Shown here piece by piece: positions 46,633 through 55,903 of a stretch of 64,000 nt of DNA (position 1 is its first letter; the number at the start of each line of letters is the position of its first letter). The stretch comes from Ruegeria lacuscaerulensis (GTDB lineage: Bacteria > Pseudomonadota > Alphaproteobacteria > Rhodobacterales > Rhodobacteraceae): positions 186,001 through 250,000 of the forward strand of contig NZ_WQGO01000002.1 in assembly GCF_013034685.1 (NCBI RefSeq). The letters run 5' to 3'. The notes under the pieces were generated by a model. It was not told where the DNA came from, searched no databases, and saw only the letters and a program-made list of their open reading frames with translations. The position numbers and the translations under genes are program-made.

Positions 46633-47688
46633 TCAGCTTTCCAGCCGCTTACCTGTTTTGCTGTCAAACAAGTGCATATGCTCGGGCGCAACCGAAAACC
46701 GCATTTTCGGGTGGTGACCTTCGATAGGGTGGACGCCCGGAAGACTGATCGTGATTGTAGCGCCAGAGTTGGCAAGGTGGCCGTGTAGCAACGTGTTTGC
46801 GCCCAACGGCTCTGCCATTTGTACACTGGTTTCAAAGGGGCCGCTATTGTCAGCAAACAAATGTTCGGGACGGATACCCAGCATTAGGTTGGCATCCGGG
46901 CCTTGTGCAGGGCCAATCTCGATATCCCCAACCTTGATCAATCCGTTTTCGCGGCGCGCGTCAAAAATATTCATCGCGGGGCTGCCGATGAATTGCGCTG
47001 CAAAAAGTGTTTTCGGCGTTTCGTAAACCTCAAGCGGAGTTCCGATCTGCTCGGCCACGCCTGCGTTCATCACGATCATCCGGTCCGCCATTGTCATGGC
47101 TTCGACCTGATCATGCGTCACGTACAGGGATGTAATCCCAAGTTTTTCCTGAAGTTCACGGATTTCAAGGCGCATCTGCACGCGCAGCTTGGCGTCCAGA
47201 TTCGAGAGCGGTTCATCAAACAGGAAAACAGCTGGTTCGCGAACAATGGCCCGACCCATTGCCACCCGTTGACGCTGGCCACCGGACAACTGTCTGGGTT
47301 TTCGATCCAACAATGGCTCAAGCTGCAACAGCTTGGCCGCTTCGGTCACTTTCGCATCAATTTGCGTCTTAGGCAGTCCAGCGATCTTCAGCCCATAGCC
47401 CATGTTCTGGCGCACCGACATATGCGGATAGAGCGCATAATTCTGGAACACCATCGCGATGTCGCGGTCCATCGGCTCTTTCTCATTGGCGCGCTCATCG
47501 CCAATGCGGATTTCGCCCAAAGTAACGGTTTCCAAACCGGCCACCATGCGCAAAAGCGTAGATTTCCCACAGCCCGACGGGCCGACGATCACAATGAACT
47601 CTCCGTCGGCAATGTCGATGTCGATGCCGTGGATCACATCCGTGGGACCAAAGCTTTTCTTGACGTCTTGCAGGGTTACAGTTGCCAT
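46633..47688 (-). CDS. ugpC: Glycerol-3-phosphate type ABC transporter ATPase UgpC
   Basis: A 351-residue MalK/UgpC ATPase: Walker [10 protein letters not shown], signature [19 protein letters not shown], Walker [16 protein letters not shown], and a C-terminal regulatory OB-type domain from about residue 240 ([15 protein letters not shown]). It energises the UgpBAE importer. It is the last gene of the ugp set, 3 bases after ugpE. 117 bases without a recognisable gene separate its end from the lacI-type gene. Confidence 0.92.
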   Translation of the reverse strand: MATVTLQDVKKSFGPTDVIHGIDIDIADGEFIVIVGPSGCGKSTLLRMVAGLETVTLGEIRIGDERANEKEPMDRDIAMVFQNYALYPHMSVRQNMGYGLKIAGLPKTQIDAKVTEAAKLLQLEPLLDRKPRQLSGGQRQRVAMGRAIVREPAVFLFDEPLSNLDAKLRVQMRLEIRELQEKLGITSLYVTHDQVEAMTMADRMIVMNAGVAEQIGTPLEVYETPKTLFAAQFIGSPAMNIFDARRENGLIKVGDIEIGPAQGPDANLMLGIRPEHLFADNSGPFETSVQMAEPLGANTLLHGHLANSGATITISLPGVHPIEGHHPKMRFSVAPEHMHLFDSKTGKRLES

Positions 47689-47691
47689 TTC

Positions 47692-48549
47692 TTACTTCTC
47701 GCTATCGACAAGGCCGCGCACAAACAGCTTTTGCATGGATACGACGACGATGACCGGCGGGATCATCGCCAGTATGGATGTGGCCATGATCGTCGGCCAA
47801 TGGGCAAAATCATCGCCCGAAGGGAACATCTGCTTGATGCCCATTACGATGGTGTTCATTTCCGGATCGGTGGTGATCAGCAGCGGCCACAGATATTGGT
47901 TCCAGCCATAAATGAACAGGATCACGAACAGCGCCGCGATATTGGTGCGGCTCATGGGCACGACAATATCAATGAAAAACCGCATCGGGCGGGCACCATC
48001 GACACGTGCGGCCTCGGCCAATTCATCGGGAATGGTCAGAAAGAACTGACGGAACAGGAAGGTCGCGGTGGCCGAAGCGATCAGCGGGAAGATCAGCCCC
48101 GAATAGCTGTTGAGCATACCAAACCCGGCCACAACCTCGAATGTAGGAACGATCCGCACCTCGACCGGCAGCATGAGGGTGATGAAGATCATCCAGAAAA
48201 ATGTCTGACGACCGGGAAAGCGGAAGTAAACAATCGCAAAGGCCGACAGCAGCGAGATGATGATCTTACCCACGGCAATGCCGATGGCCATCACCAGACT
48301 GTTGAACAGCATCGTCGCCACGGGCACGTTGACGCCTGAAAACAGCGCCGCCTTGTAATTCACCCAGAACTGGTCCCCTGGCATCACCGGCATAGGGGGC
48401 GACACGATATCAGCCTGCGTGACAGTCGAGGCAACAAAGGCCAGCCAGATCGGAAAGAAGATGATCAGAACGCCCAGGATCATGAAGGCATGGGTCAGCC
48501 AGATTCCCGCGCCGCGTTTCTCGACCATTCCGTGTTGTTGGGCGGCCAT
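47692..48549 (-). CDS. ugpE: ABC transporter permease UgpE
   Basis: A 285-residue permease of the MalG/UgpE type with six membrane segments. The ATPase-contact EAA loop is [29 protein letters not shown]. The N-terminal part holds the periplasmic loop [23 protein letters not shown]. It overlaps the end of ugpA by one base and precedes ugpC. Confidence 0.9.
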   Translation of the reverse strand: MAAQQHGMVEKRGAGIWLTHAFMILGVLIIFFPIWLAFVASTVTQADIVSPPMPVMPGDQFWVNYKAALFSGVNVPVATMLFNSLVMAIGIAVGKIIISLLSAFAIVYFRFPGRQTFFWMIFITLMLPVEVRIVPTFEVVAGFGMLNSYSGLIFPLIASATATFLFRQFFLTIPDELAEAARVDGARPMRFFIDIVVPMSRTNIAALFVILFIYGWNQYLWPLLITTDPEMNTIVMGIKQMFPSGDDFAHWPTIMATSILAMIPPVIVVVSMQKLFVRGLVDSEK

Positions 48550-49430
48550 CAGTAGTGCACCCTCTTTTCCACGTATTTGAACTGGATGATGGTCAGCAGG
48601 CCAACTACGACCAACAGGATGACCGACTGGGCCGAGGACGATCCCAGATCTTGCCCCACGAACCCGTCGGAAAAGACCTTGTAGACCAGAATGGTCGTGG
48701 CTTGTTGCGGCCCGCCCCCGGTGATCGTGTGGATAACCCCGAAGGTTTCAAAGAACGCATAGACCACATTCACCACCAGCAGGAAAAACGCGGTTGGCGA
48801 CAGCAATGGCAACACGATGGTGAAGAACCGCCGCCAAAAGCGGGCGCCGTCGATCGCGGCGGCCTCGATCACCGATCTGGGGACCGATTGCAGGGCTGCG
48901 AAGAAAAACAGGAAGTTGTAGCTGATACGCCCCCAGGCCGAAGCTACGACGACCAGTCCCATCGCCTCGGTCCCGTTCAGAACGTGGTTCCAATCATAGC
49001 CAAGCTGGCCCAGATACCATGAGATCACGCCGACGCGAGTGTTGAACATGAACAGCCACAACACCCCGGCCACAGCAGGCGCGACCGCATAGGGCCAGAT
49101 CAACAGCGTCCGATAGACGCCCGATCCTTTGATCAGCCGATCCGCCAAAACCGCCAGAAACAGCGCCGGAATCATTGAGCAGAGCGTAACCAGCGTCGAA
49201 AACACCGCGGTGGTCACGAAAGACGCACGATAGAACTTGTCGCTGAGCAGGAATTCAAAATTGCCCAATCCAACGAATTGCGAAGATAACCCGAACGGGT
49301 CGGGGATAAACAAAGATTGCCAGATCGCCTGACCTGCGGGGTAAAAGAAGAAAACGGCCGAGATGATGACTTGCGGCGCGATCAGTGCTAGTGGCAAAAG
49401 CCAGCCGCGAAAGGTGACGCGTTTTTCCAT
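48549..49430 (-). CDS. ugpA: ABC transporter permease UgpA
   Basis: A 293-residue MalF/UgpA-type permease with six membrane segments, starting [41 protein letters not shown]. The EAA loop is [28 protein letters not shown]. It pairs with UgpE to form the channel. It lies 61 bases after ugpB. Confidence 0.91.
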   Translation of the reverse strand: MEKRVTFRGWLLPLALIAPQVIISAVFFFYPAGQAIWQSLFIPDPFGLSSQFVGLGNFEFLLSDKFYRASFVTTAVFSTLVTLCSMIPALFLAVLADRLIKGSGVYRTLLIWPYAVAPAVAGVLWLFMFNTRVGVISWYLGQLGYDWNHVLNGTEAMGLVVVASAWGRISYNFLFFFAALQSVPRSVIEAAAIDGARFWRRFFTIVLPLLSPTAFFLLVVNVVYAFFETFGVIHTITGGGPQQATTILVYKVFSDGFVGQDLGSSSAQSVILLVVVGLLTIIQFKYVEKRVHY

Positions 49431-49491
49431 CCTAGAGGCCCATCAGCAGATAAACATGTGGGCCAGGACCGACCCACATGTGCCTTTAATT

Positions 49492-50802
49492 TTAGCGATT
49501 TGCAGTCTCAAAGCGGCGCAACAGGGCGTCTCCGCGTTCTTTTGCACTGTCCATCGCCTCTTGTGCGGTCTTTTCTCCCGACCAGATCGCCTCAAGTTCC
49601 TCGTCGATAATGCCGCGGATTTGGTCGAACGACCCAAGACGCAGACCTTTGGAATTAGCGGTTGGCTCTTTCGCGGTCATCTGGATCACGGCAATATCAG
49701 TGCCAGGGTTCTCTTCATAGAACCCTGCATTGCGCGTCTCGACACCGGCTTCGGCGGTGATCGGCAGATAGCCAGTATTCTGGTGCCAATCGGCCTGAAC
49801 ACCAGAGGTCGACAGGAAGCTGAGAAACTCGCCAACGCCTTTATATGCATCGTCCTCATGGCCTTCCATCACCCAAAGCGAAGCACCGCCGATAATCGTG
49901 TTCTGCGGCTCGCTGATCACGCCAGACCAATAGGGCAGCGGGCGGACATCAAAGTCGAACTGGGCCTCGGCCTTGATGCCCGCATAGCCCGCTGAGCTTT
50001 CGGTAAACAGTGCGCACTCGCCAGACCGGAAGTTGGCTCCGCCTTCGTTGCGGCGACCGGTATAGATGAATTTTCCGTCCTTGGCCCAATCACCCATGGC
50101 AGTCAGGTGCGCGACCTGCGTGGGCCCGTTCAACATCAACTCGGTGTCCAGACCGGCAAACCCATTGTCCTTCGAGGCAAACGGGACGTCGTGATATGCG
50201 GACAGGTTTTCAAGGTGAATCCAGCTCTGCCAAGCGGTGACCAGCGGGCAGTCTTCACCGCCTGCTTTCAACTGATCCAAAACCGTGCCGACATTTTCCC
50301 ACGTAGACAGGTCGGTGTCGGGATCAACACCGGCAGCTTCGAAAGCGTCACGATTGACCCACAGAACTGGCGTCGACGAGTTGAAGGGCAAGGACAGCAT
50401 GTCGCCATCGGTCGTGGTATAATAGCCTTTGACGGCGCCGATATAGGCGTCGGGGTCAAAGGATGCGCCGCTTTCGGCCATGACCTCAAACACAGGTTTG
50501 ACAGCTCCCTCGGCGGACATCATCGTGGCAGTGCCGACTTCGAACACCATCAGGATGTGGGGTTGTTCCCCCGCGCGAAACGCCGCGATGCCTGCGTTCA
50601 AGGTTTCCGAGTAGTTGCCCTTGTGGCTTTCCACCACGACAAATTCATCCTGGCTTGCGTTGAATTCTTCCACTTGGGCTTTCACAAGCTCACCCAGACG
50701 ACCTGTGAAAGCGTGCCAGAACTGAACTTCGGTCTGCGCCATTGCCGCCACCGGAGACAAAGCAGTTGTTACGGCAAGAGCGCCGAGAAATTTCTTTTTC
50801 AT
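49492..50802 (-). CDS. ugpB: Glycerol-3-phosphate type substrate-binding protein UgpB
   Basis: A 436-residue periplasmic binding protein. ATG 50802 with GGAGG four bases upstream gives signal peptide MKKKFLGALAVTTALSPVAAMAQ. Mature-chain segments VQFWHAFTGRLGELVKAQVEEFNAS, HKGNYSETLNAGIAAFRAGEQPHILMVFEVGTATMM and LPFNSSTPVLWVNRDAFEAAG are characteristic of UgpB, which binds sn-glycerol-3-phosphate or its diesters. The gene leads ugpBAEC and is divergent from a LysR-type regulator. Confidence 0.93.
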   Translation of the reverse strand: MKKKFLGALAVTTALSPVAAMAQTEVQFWHAFTGRLGELVKAQVEEFNASQDEFVVVESHKGNYSETLNAGIAAFRAGEQPHILMVFEVGTATMMSAEGAVKPVFEVMAESGASFDPDAYIGAVKGYYTTTDGDMLSLPFNSSTPVLWVNRDAFEAAGVDPDTDLSTWENVGTVLDQLKAGGEDCPLVTAWQSWIHLENLSAYHDVPFASKDNGFAGLDTELMLNGPTQVAHLTAMGDWAKDGKFIYTGRRNEGGANFRSGECALFTESSAGYAGIKAEAQFDFDVRPLPYWSGVISEPQNTIIGGASLWVMEGHEDDAYKGVGEFLSFLSTSGVQADWHQNTGYLPITAEAGVETRNAGFYEENPGTDIAVIQMTAKEPTANSKGLRLGSFDQIRGIIDEELEAIWSGEKTAQEAMDSAKERGDALLRRFETANR

Positions 50803-50895
50803 GATTCCTCCCATGCATCAGGTTCGATGCTTCGTTGAATACCGACCGCTCAACAGCTTCGGCACACATGACGATTTCCCGACGTTAAACGCACA

Positions 50896-50946
50896 GAATT
50901 ATAATTCAAGTCCGATCTGATGGATAAAAAAATAACATGGTGTTAT
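50896..50946. promoter_or_regulatory. Two palindromes in the ugpB-lysR gap (LysR operator candidates)
   Basis: GAATTATAATTC (50896-50907) is a perfect 12-base palindrome. ATAACA-TGG-TGTTAT (50932-50946) is a perfect inverted repeat that contains the T-N11-A pattern of LysR sites. Both lie between divergent ugpB and the LysR gene, about 38 bases centre to centre. The second covers the ATG at 50945, which argues that the LysR start is downstream at 50975. Confidence 0.6.
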
Positions 50947-50974
50947 GAAAGCTTGGGAACGATTGGAAACAGCG

Positions 50975-51877
50975 ATGAACCAAACTCTGCGGGTCCGGCA
51001 ATTGGAAGCACTTATGGCCGTGACGACCAATGGCTCGGTCACGGCGGCCGCAGTCGATTTGGGCGTAAGCCAACCGGCTGTCAGCAGGCTACTTTCAGAT
51101 CTTGAAAAGTCGCTTGGGTTTCAACTTTTCGACCGTCGAGAAGGTCGTTTGGTTCCCACGCAAGAGGTGCGCTACCTCCTGCCTAGCGTTGAACGCGTCC
51201 TTGAGTTGATGAATCAAATCTCGGATGTCAGCCAGGACATCACGCAGCGCAAGGCAGGGCATATTCGCGTTGCCTGCCTTCCCGGATTTGCAACCAGCCA
51301 TCTGCCCAACGTGGTTGCAGGGTTTTTAAAAGATCGACCCGGAGTGACTTTGACGATCGAACCGGACCGGCCAGAGCGCATTCTGGAATGGATGATCGGA
51401 GAGCAATATGATTTCGGCATAACAGACAGTTTCAACGGTCATCCTGCGGTTGAAAGCAACAACATCGACGTCCGCACCGTTTGCGTTTTCCCAACAGGAC
51501 ATCACCTTGAAAACCTGTCTACCATAGCACCAGCGGATCTTGCTGACTGCAAACTGATCCACACCCGACGAGACAGCGATTTCTTCAGCAGGCTTTCCAA
51601 AGCCTTTCACAACGTCAATGCGACGTTGAATTCGCATATCGAGGTCAGGCAGTTTACCGCGGCCTGCGAGCTGGCCATGAAAGGCGTAGGCGTTTCTGTC
51701 GTCAGCGAGTTGGACGCCGTGCAATACGCCTCACGTGGTCTTAGCTTTCGACCGTTCACACCTGAACTTCCACATACCCTTTCGCTCGTCCGGCCTATCC
51801 TGAAGCAACCGTCGCTGGTGACGTTAGAGTTCATTGAACAGTTCAAGGAAAGCCTTACCCCATTTGCAGTTCAATAA
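50975..51877 (+). CDS. LysR family regulator
   Basis: A 300-residue regulator: an N-terminal winged helix (LRVRQLEALMAVTTNGSVTAAAVDLGVSQPAVSRLLSDLEKSLGFQLFDRREGRLVPT) and a C-terminal inducer-binding domain (about residues 88-290). ATG 50975 is chosen because it gives the normal family N-terminus and because the in-frame ATG 50945 lies inside a probable operator. It is divergent from ugpB, so it may regulate the ugp genes. It could instead control genes elsewhere. Confidence 0.88.
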   Translation: MNQTLRVRQLEALMAVTTNGSVTAAAVDLGVSQPAVSRLLSDLEKSLGFQLFDRREGRLVPTQEVRYLLPSVERVLELMNQISDVSQDITQRKAGHIRVACLPGFATSHLPNVVAGFLKDRPGVTLTIEPDRPERILEWMIGEQYDFGITDSFNGHPAVESNNIDVRTVCVFPTGHHLENLSTIAPADLADCKLIHTRRDSDFFSRLSKAFHNVNATLNSHIEVRQFTAACELAMKGVGVSVVSELDAVQYASRGLSFRPFTPELPHTLSLVRPILKQPSLVTLEFIEQFKESLTPFAVQ

Positions 51878-52121
51878 GTCGGGCAGATAGTCCGATTTTT
51901 TGCGTTATTTAGAGCCACAATCGTTTCATCTTGGTGGAGAATGACGCGCTGAGCCTGGCCTGCGTGCAACACAAGGTCTTGGTATTTGGTCGTGATCCCG
52001 TAGTGGGGACCGCTGAACCTGATCGAACTCAGCGGCAAGCTGTTTAACTGGGGCATTGCCCAGCAAATTGGCCTCTCATTCCGAGTCCTGAGCTTCTAAA
52101 AAAGGATTTCGCTTGGGGCTC

Positions 52122-53153
52122 CTATCCGAATGCGATTTGCGCCTTCATTGCCTGCGTTCGATCCCCCGCCAGGTCAAAGCCCGCCTGCGCCTGGTCCAAA
52201 GGCACCGTGTGCGAGATCAGCGGTTTCACATCCAGGCTGCCATTCTGCATCAGGGCAATGGCGGTGGGGAATTCCTCGTGGAACCGGAACGAGCCGCGCA
52301 GGTCCAGTTCCTTGGCGGTCAGCATCTGCATAGGGATGGTCATGTCTCCGCCCAGACCCAGTTGCAGAACGATGCCGCGCGGACGCAGCGCGGCAATGCC
52401 TGCGGCCAGCGCCTGGGGGCTGCCGGAACATTCGTAGAGGATATCGAAGGTGCCTTTGCCCGCCTGATAGGCGGCCAACGCGTCGCTATCGTGCGCCACG
52501 TTGATGACCCGATCGGCACCCACCCGAGACGCAAAGCCAAGCGCGTTATCCTCAAGGTCGGTCACGACAATCTCGGTCGCCCCTGCTGCACGTGCAGCCA
52601 GCACAGCCAGAGTGCCAATGGGACCGCTGCCGGTGATCAGAACCCGCTTGCCCAGAATTTCTCCCGCGCGCCGGGTGCCATGCAACACAACCGAGAGCGG
52701 CTCGGCCATCGCCGCCTCACCCGCCGTCAGGCCCGTTGCACGCACGCATTGGCTGGCATCTGCCACCAGAACCTCACGAAACGCGCCCTGAATATGCGGG
52801 AACGGCATGGCAGAGCCGTAAAACCGCATGTTTTCACAATGATTGCGCAGACCTTCGGCACAGTACTGGCATTTCCCGCAGGGCCGCGATGGGGACACGG
52901 CAACCAAATCGCCAACTGCCAGCCCGTCGACACCTTCGCCCAACGCCTCGACGTGACCCGAAACCTCATGCCCCAGAATCATCGGCTCGCGCAGGCGCAC
53001 CGTGCCAAAACCACCGTGGTTGTAATAATGCAAATCCGAGCCGCAAATACCCCCTGCGGCCATTTTTATGCGAACCTGACCGGATCCTGGCTCTGGCACT
53101 TCGCGGGTTTCAATACGTAGGTCGCGGGCGGAGTGAATGACAATCGCACGCAT
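52122..53153 (-). CDS. idnD: Zinc-dependent alcohol dehydrogenase, L-idonate 5-dehydrogenase type
   Basis: A 343-residue medium-chain dehydrogenase. The catalytic zinc ligands are the Cys of GGICGSDLHYYNHGG and the His of ILGHEVSGHVE. The structural zinc cysteines are in PCGKCQYCAEGLRNHC. The nucleotide-binding motif is TGSGPIGTLAVLAARAAGA. Its closest recognisable type is L-idonate 5-dehydrogenase, oxidising idonate to 5-ketogluconate; the next gene upstream on this strand encodes a gluconate 5-dehydrogenase-like SDR, which fits that pathway. Confidence 0.85.
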   Translation of the reverse strand: MRAIVIHSARDLRIETREVPEPGSGQVRIKMAAGGICGSDLHYYNHGGFGTVRLREPMILGHEVSGHVEALGEGVDGLAVGDLVAVSPSRPCGKCQYCAEGLRNHCENMRFYGSAMPFPHIQGAFREVLVADASQCVRATGLTAGEAAMAEPLSVVLHGTRRAGEILGKRVLITGSGPIGTLAVLAARAAGATEIVVTDLEDNALGFASRVGADRVINVAHDSDALAAYQAGKGTFDILYECSGSPQALAAGIAALRPRGIVLQLGLGGDMTIPMQMLTAKELDLRGSFRFHEEFPTAIALMQNGSLDVKPLISHTVPLDQAQAGFDLAGDRTQAMKAQIAFG

Positions 53154-53156
53154 GGC

Positions 53157-53915
53157 TTACAAGCTCGCCGTGATGCCGCCGTCCACGAACAGAGTATGTC
53201 CGTTGACAAAGCTGGATGCCGGGGACGACAGGAACACGCAGGCCCCCACCAGTTCCTCGACCTTGCCCCAGCGGCCCGCCGGGGTGCGTTTTTCCAGCCA
53301 GGCCGAGAATTCGGGATCGTTGACCAGCGCCTCATTCAGGGGCGTATCGAAATAGCCCGGCGCGATTGCGTTGCATTGCAGCCCATGCTTGGCCCAGTCA
53401 GTGGCCATACCCTTTGTCAGATTGCCTACGGCGCCTTTGGTCGCGGTGTAAGGCGCAATGCCGGGCCGGGCGAGCGCGGTTTGAACGCTGGCGATGTTGA
53501 TGATTTTACCCGCACCGCGGCCGATCATATGCCGCGCACAGGCTTGCCCAACGTTGAAGACCGTTGAGATATTGGTCTCCAGCAGCTTGCTGAACATCTC
53601 GGCGGGGTAATTCTCCAGTTCTGTCCGAAACTGCATCCCGGCGTTGTTGACCAGAATGTCGATCTGTCCTGCGCTCTCATATTCGTCAACTGCAGTCTTG
53701 ACGGCCGCATGATCGGTGGCGTCGAAAGGCAGCGCCGTGACGCTGTGACCTTCGCCGGCCAGCTTGGCAACGGCTGCATCCAGTTTGGTCGTATCGCGGC
53801 CATTCAACACCACCGAGGCACCGGCCTCGGCCAAGCCTCGCGCCAGCGCAAATCCGATCCCCTGAGAGGATCCGGTGACAAGGGCAGTTTTTCCGGTCAG
53901 GTCAAATAGGGTCAT
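53157..53915 (-). CDS. idnO: Short-chain dehydrogenase, gluconate 5-dehydrogenase type
   Basis: A 252-residue SDR. The cofactor site is TGSSQGIGFALARGLAEAG, NNAG is in VNNAGMQFRTEL, and the catalytic Ser-Tyr-Lys is in IINIASVQTALARPGIAPYTATKGAV (Tyr and Lys visible). The C-terminal SSPASSFVNGHTLFVDGG is usual. The pattern matches gluconate 5-dehydrogenases that reduce 5-ketogluconate to gluconate. It lies 3 bases before the idonate-dehydrogenase-like gene on the same strand and 3 bases after the Rieske ferredoxin gene. Confidence 0.83.
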   Translation of the reverse strand: MTLFDLTGKTALVTGSSQGIGFALARGLAEAGASVVLNGRDTTKLDAAVAKLAGEGHSVTALPFDATDHAAVKTAVDEYESAGQIDILVNNAGMQFRTELENYPAEMFSKLLETNISTVFNVGQACARHMIGRGAGKIINIASVQTALARPGIAPYTATKGAVGNLTKGMATDWAKHGLQCNAIAPGYFDTPLNEALVNDPEFSAWLEKRTPAGRWGKVEELVGACVFLSSPASSFVNGHTLFVDGGITASL

Positions 53916-53918
53916 GGT

Positions 53919-54230
53919 TCAGATCTCAACATAAACATCGTCGCCTTCAACAGCGACAGGGTAGGTTTTCAGCGCCTCGCAAGCTGGTGCTGCGGTGGGG
54001 TCGCCGGTGCGGTAATCAAAGGCCCCGAAATGCAGCGGGCATTCGATGTTGAACTCGTCCACCAGCCCGTCGGACAGGTGCTGCTTTTCGTGGGTGCAAT
54101 AACCATCGGTGGCATAAAAATTTCCGTCCGGGCCGTGGATGATGATCAGGCTTTTGTCCCCATAATCAAAGCGAAATACGTCCTCTTCTTCGATGTCGCC
54201 CGTTGAACAGGCGCGGATTTTCTCGGCCAT
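53919..54230 (-). CDS. Rieske-type [2Fe-2S] ferredoxin (MocE-like)
   Basis: A 103-residue Rieske protein with ligand motifs CTHEKQ (C-x-H) and CPLHFGAFD (C-x2-H). It carries no membrane anchor. Such MocE-like ferredoxins pass electrons to oxygenases, including membrane di-iron enzymes. ATG 54230 gives MAEKIRACSTGDIEEEDVFRF; two ATGs further upstream are possible. It is set among sugar-acid dehydrogenase genes and near a divergent sterol-desaturase-like gene, so an oxygenase partner may be that protein. The reductase that would feed it is not in the window. Confidence 0.85.
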   Translation of the reverse strand: MAEKIRACSTGDIEEEDVFRFDYGDKSLIIIHGPDGNFYATDGYCTHEKQHLSDGLVDEFNIECPLHFGAFDYRTGDPTAAPACEALKTYPVAVEGDDVYVEI

Positions 54231-54293
54231 ATAGCCCTCAGATTCTGTGAAATGCGTCATGGCCATGCGATGCACGAATGGTGTCCACCTGGG

Positions 54294-55031
54294 TCACCCG
54301 CGCCCGATGAAAGGCATGTTGGTGGCCATGACGGTCATGAACTGGACATTCGCCTCAAGCGGCAGATCGGCCATATGCAGAACTGATTGCGCCACGTTCT
54401 CGACACTCATCACTGGTTCAGGCTTTATCGACCCGTCCGCCTGCGGCACACCGCCGGACATTCTCGAGGTCATTTCGGACGCCGTATTGCCAATGTCTAT
54501 CTGGCCGCACGCGATGTTAAACGGGCGACCATCCAACGAGATCGACCGGGTCATGCCCGTGATTGCATGTTTGGAACTTGTATAGGGCGCTGATCCGGGT
54601 CGGGGCACCGCAGCCGAGATCGAGCCATTGTTGATGATCCGTCCGCCCTGCGGGTCCTGATCGCGCATTAGGTTAAACGCCCCCCGCGCGCACAGAAACG
54701 CTCCATAGAGGTTTACGTTCATCACGGTCAGGAAATCCTCGGGTGGGATATCCCCAATCGGCGCTGCGGGCACATTGTTGCCGGCGTTGTTGAACAGGAC
54801 ATCCAAACGCCCATGCGCTTGTTTGATCTGGTCGTACAGGGCATCAACCTGTGCCGCATCCGTCACGTCGCAGGCCAAAGCTAACCCGCCGCCCATGGCA
54901 GCAACAGTTTCGTCCAGCGGTTCCTGCCGCCGTCCGGTGACCACAACCGTGTATCCGTTTTCGGCCAGCTTCACCGCACAGGCCTTGCCAATGCCAGAGC
55001 CGCCGCCCGTCACCAAAGCAATCTTGCTCAT
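54294..55031 (-). CDS. Short-chain dehydrogenase/reductase
   Basis: A 245-residue SDR with cofactor motif TGGGSGIGKACAVKLAENG, LFNNAGNN, and catalytic SISAAVPRPGSAPYTSSKHAITGM (Tyr and Lys visible). The substrate is unknown, probably a polyol or sugar acid by context. Its ATG overlaps the stop of the GntR gene (ATGA), and it is the first structural gene of the cluster. Confidence 0.85.
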   Translation of the reverse strand: MSKIALVTGGGSGIGKACAVKLAENGYTVVVTGRRQEPLDETVAAMGGGLALACDVTDAAQVDALYDQIKQAHGRLDVLFNNAGNNVPAAPIGDIPPEDFLTVMNVNLYGAFLCARGAFNLMRDQDPQGGRIINNGSISAAVPRPGSAPYTSSKHAITGMTRSISLDGRPFNIACGQIDIGNTASEMTSRMSGGVPQADGSIKPEPVMSVENVAQSVLHMADLPLEANVQFMTVMATNMPFIGRG

Positions 55032-55726
55032 GTCCCTTTTCCTCCCTTGGGCGCCAACCTGTCTGGCAGGCGGTTATTGTCTTCATACAACGCCAAATGC
55101 GCGCGTATCGCATCAAGGCAAGCAGGCAAGTCGCGGGCGATGGCAGCATCATAAATCGCCCGATGTTCGCCCCGCGTGACCTGCGAGAACCCGAACCCGG
55201 CGATCCGGGATACGGCGTACATTCGAAACGTGTCGTAGACGGACTTGTAGGTCTGCATCAGCAGATCAGATTTGCACGCCCCCAACAATGTGCTGTGAAA
55301 CACCCAGTCCTGCCGGGACCAGCGCCTGAGAAACGGTTCAATATCATCCGCCTGCTCCATACGCACCTCGATAAATTCAAGGTTGTGATGCGCCGCGTTC
55401 AGCGCCATTTCCCATTCGAAATCCCCTTGTTTCAACGCCATTTCAGCCGCTTCGCATTCCAGCAAAAGCCGCAGATGCGCCGCCTGCCGAAACGTGTCTT
55501 CCGAATGCTCGACTGCGCGGAAACCATGGTTCTTTTCGTTTTCGACAAAACCTTCTCCGGCCAGCCGCAATAATGCCTCACGAAGGGCTGCGGTGGTGCT
55601 GCCGAACTCGACCTTGAGGTGCTGAGGTTTCAGACGTTCCCCAGACTTCCATCGCCCCCAGATCAGCCCATCGCGCAGGCTGTCGTAAATATCCGGCGAG
55701 GATTGCAGGGCAGAGGAGTCGTCCAT
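55028..55726 (-). CDS. GntR family regulator, FCD type
   Basis: A 232-residue regulator with an N-terminal winged helix (IYDSLRDGLIWGRWKSGERLKPQHLKVEFGSTTAALREALLRLAGEGFV) and a helical FCD effector domain (about residues 85-220) with metal-ligand-type histidines. It heads the SDR-Rieske-dehydrogenase operon, overlapping the next gene by 4 bases. A 12-base palindrome in the gap before the divergent desaturase gene is a plausible operator. Effectors of this subfamily are usually organic or sugar acids. Confidence 0.88.
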   Translation of the reverse strand: MDDSSALQSSPDIYDSLRDGLIWGRWKSGERLKPQHLKVEFGSTTAALREALLRLAGEGFVENEKNHGFRAVEHSEDTFRQAAHLRLLLECEAAEMALKQGDFEWEMALNAAHHNLEFIEVRMEQADDIEPFLRRWSRQDWVFHSTLLGACKSDLLMQTYKSVYDTFRMYAVSRIAGFGFSQVTRGEHRAIYDAAIARDLPACLDAIRAHLALYEDNNRLPDRLAPKGGKGT

Positions 55727-55803
55727 GTCAAAAGGCGTAAGGACAGGTTGAAGTCACGTCAAGATTATTTTGGGAGATGTCTATTTTTTCGCCATTCCAA
55801 GAC

Positions 55804-55848
55804 AGTTTCGAAACTTTTGTTGACGGAATGCAGGCTCCTCTCTATCCG
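55804..55848 (+). promoter_or_regulatory. Palindrome and promoter before the di-iron hydroxylase gene
   Basis: AGTTTCGAAACT (55804-55815) is a perfect 12-base palindrome, a candidate GntR operator. It is followed by a promoter-like TTGACG (55820-55825), 17 bases, TATCCG (55843-55848). Position is between the GntR gene and the divergent hydroxylase gene. Both readings are by eye. Confidence 0.45.
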
Positions 55849-55903
55849 AGTATAAGGTCAGTAGCGCCCTTTTTTCCGGGTTTGGGTGTGGGAAGGACAT
55901 GAA

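Noticed and set aside
51871..52056. 61-codon - strand frame between the LysR gene and idnD-like gene
   Set aside because: It overlaps the LysR stop, has no ribosome site or recognisable family, and could be a gene remnant. Nothing else is evident in 51878-52121.
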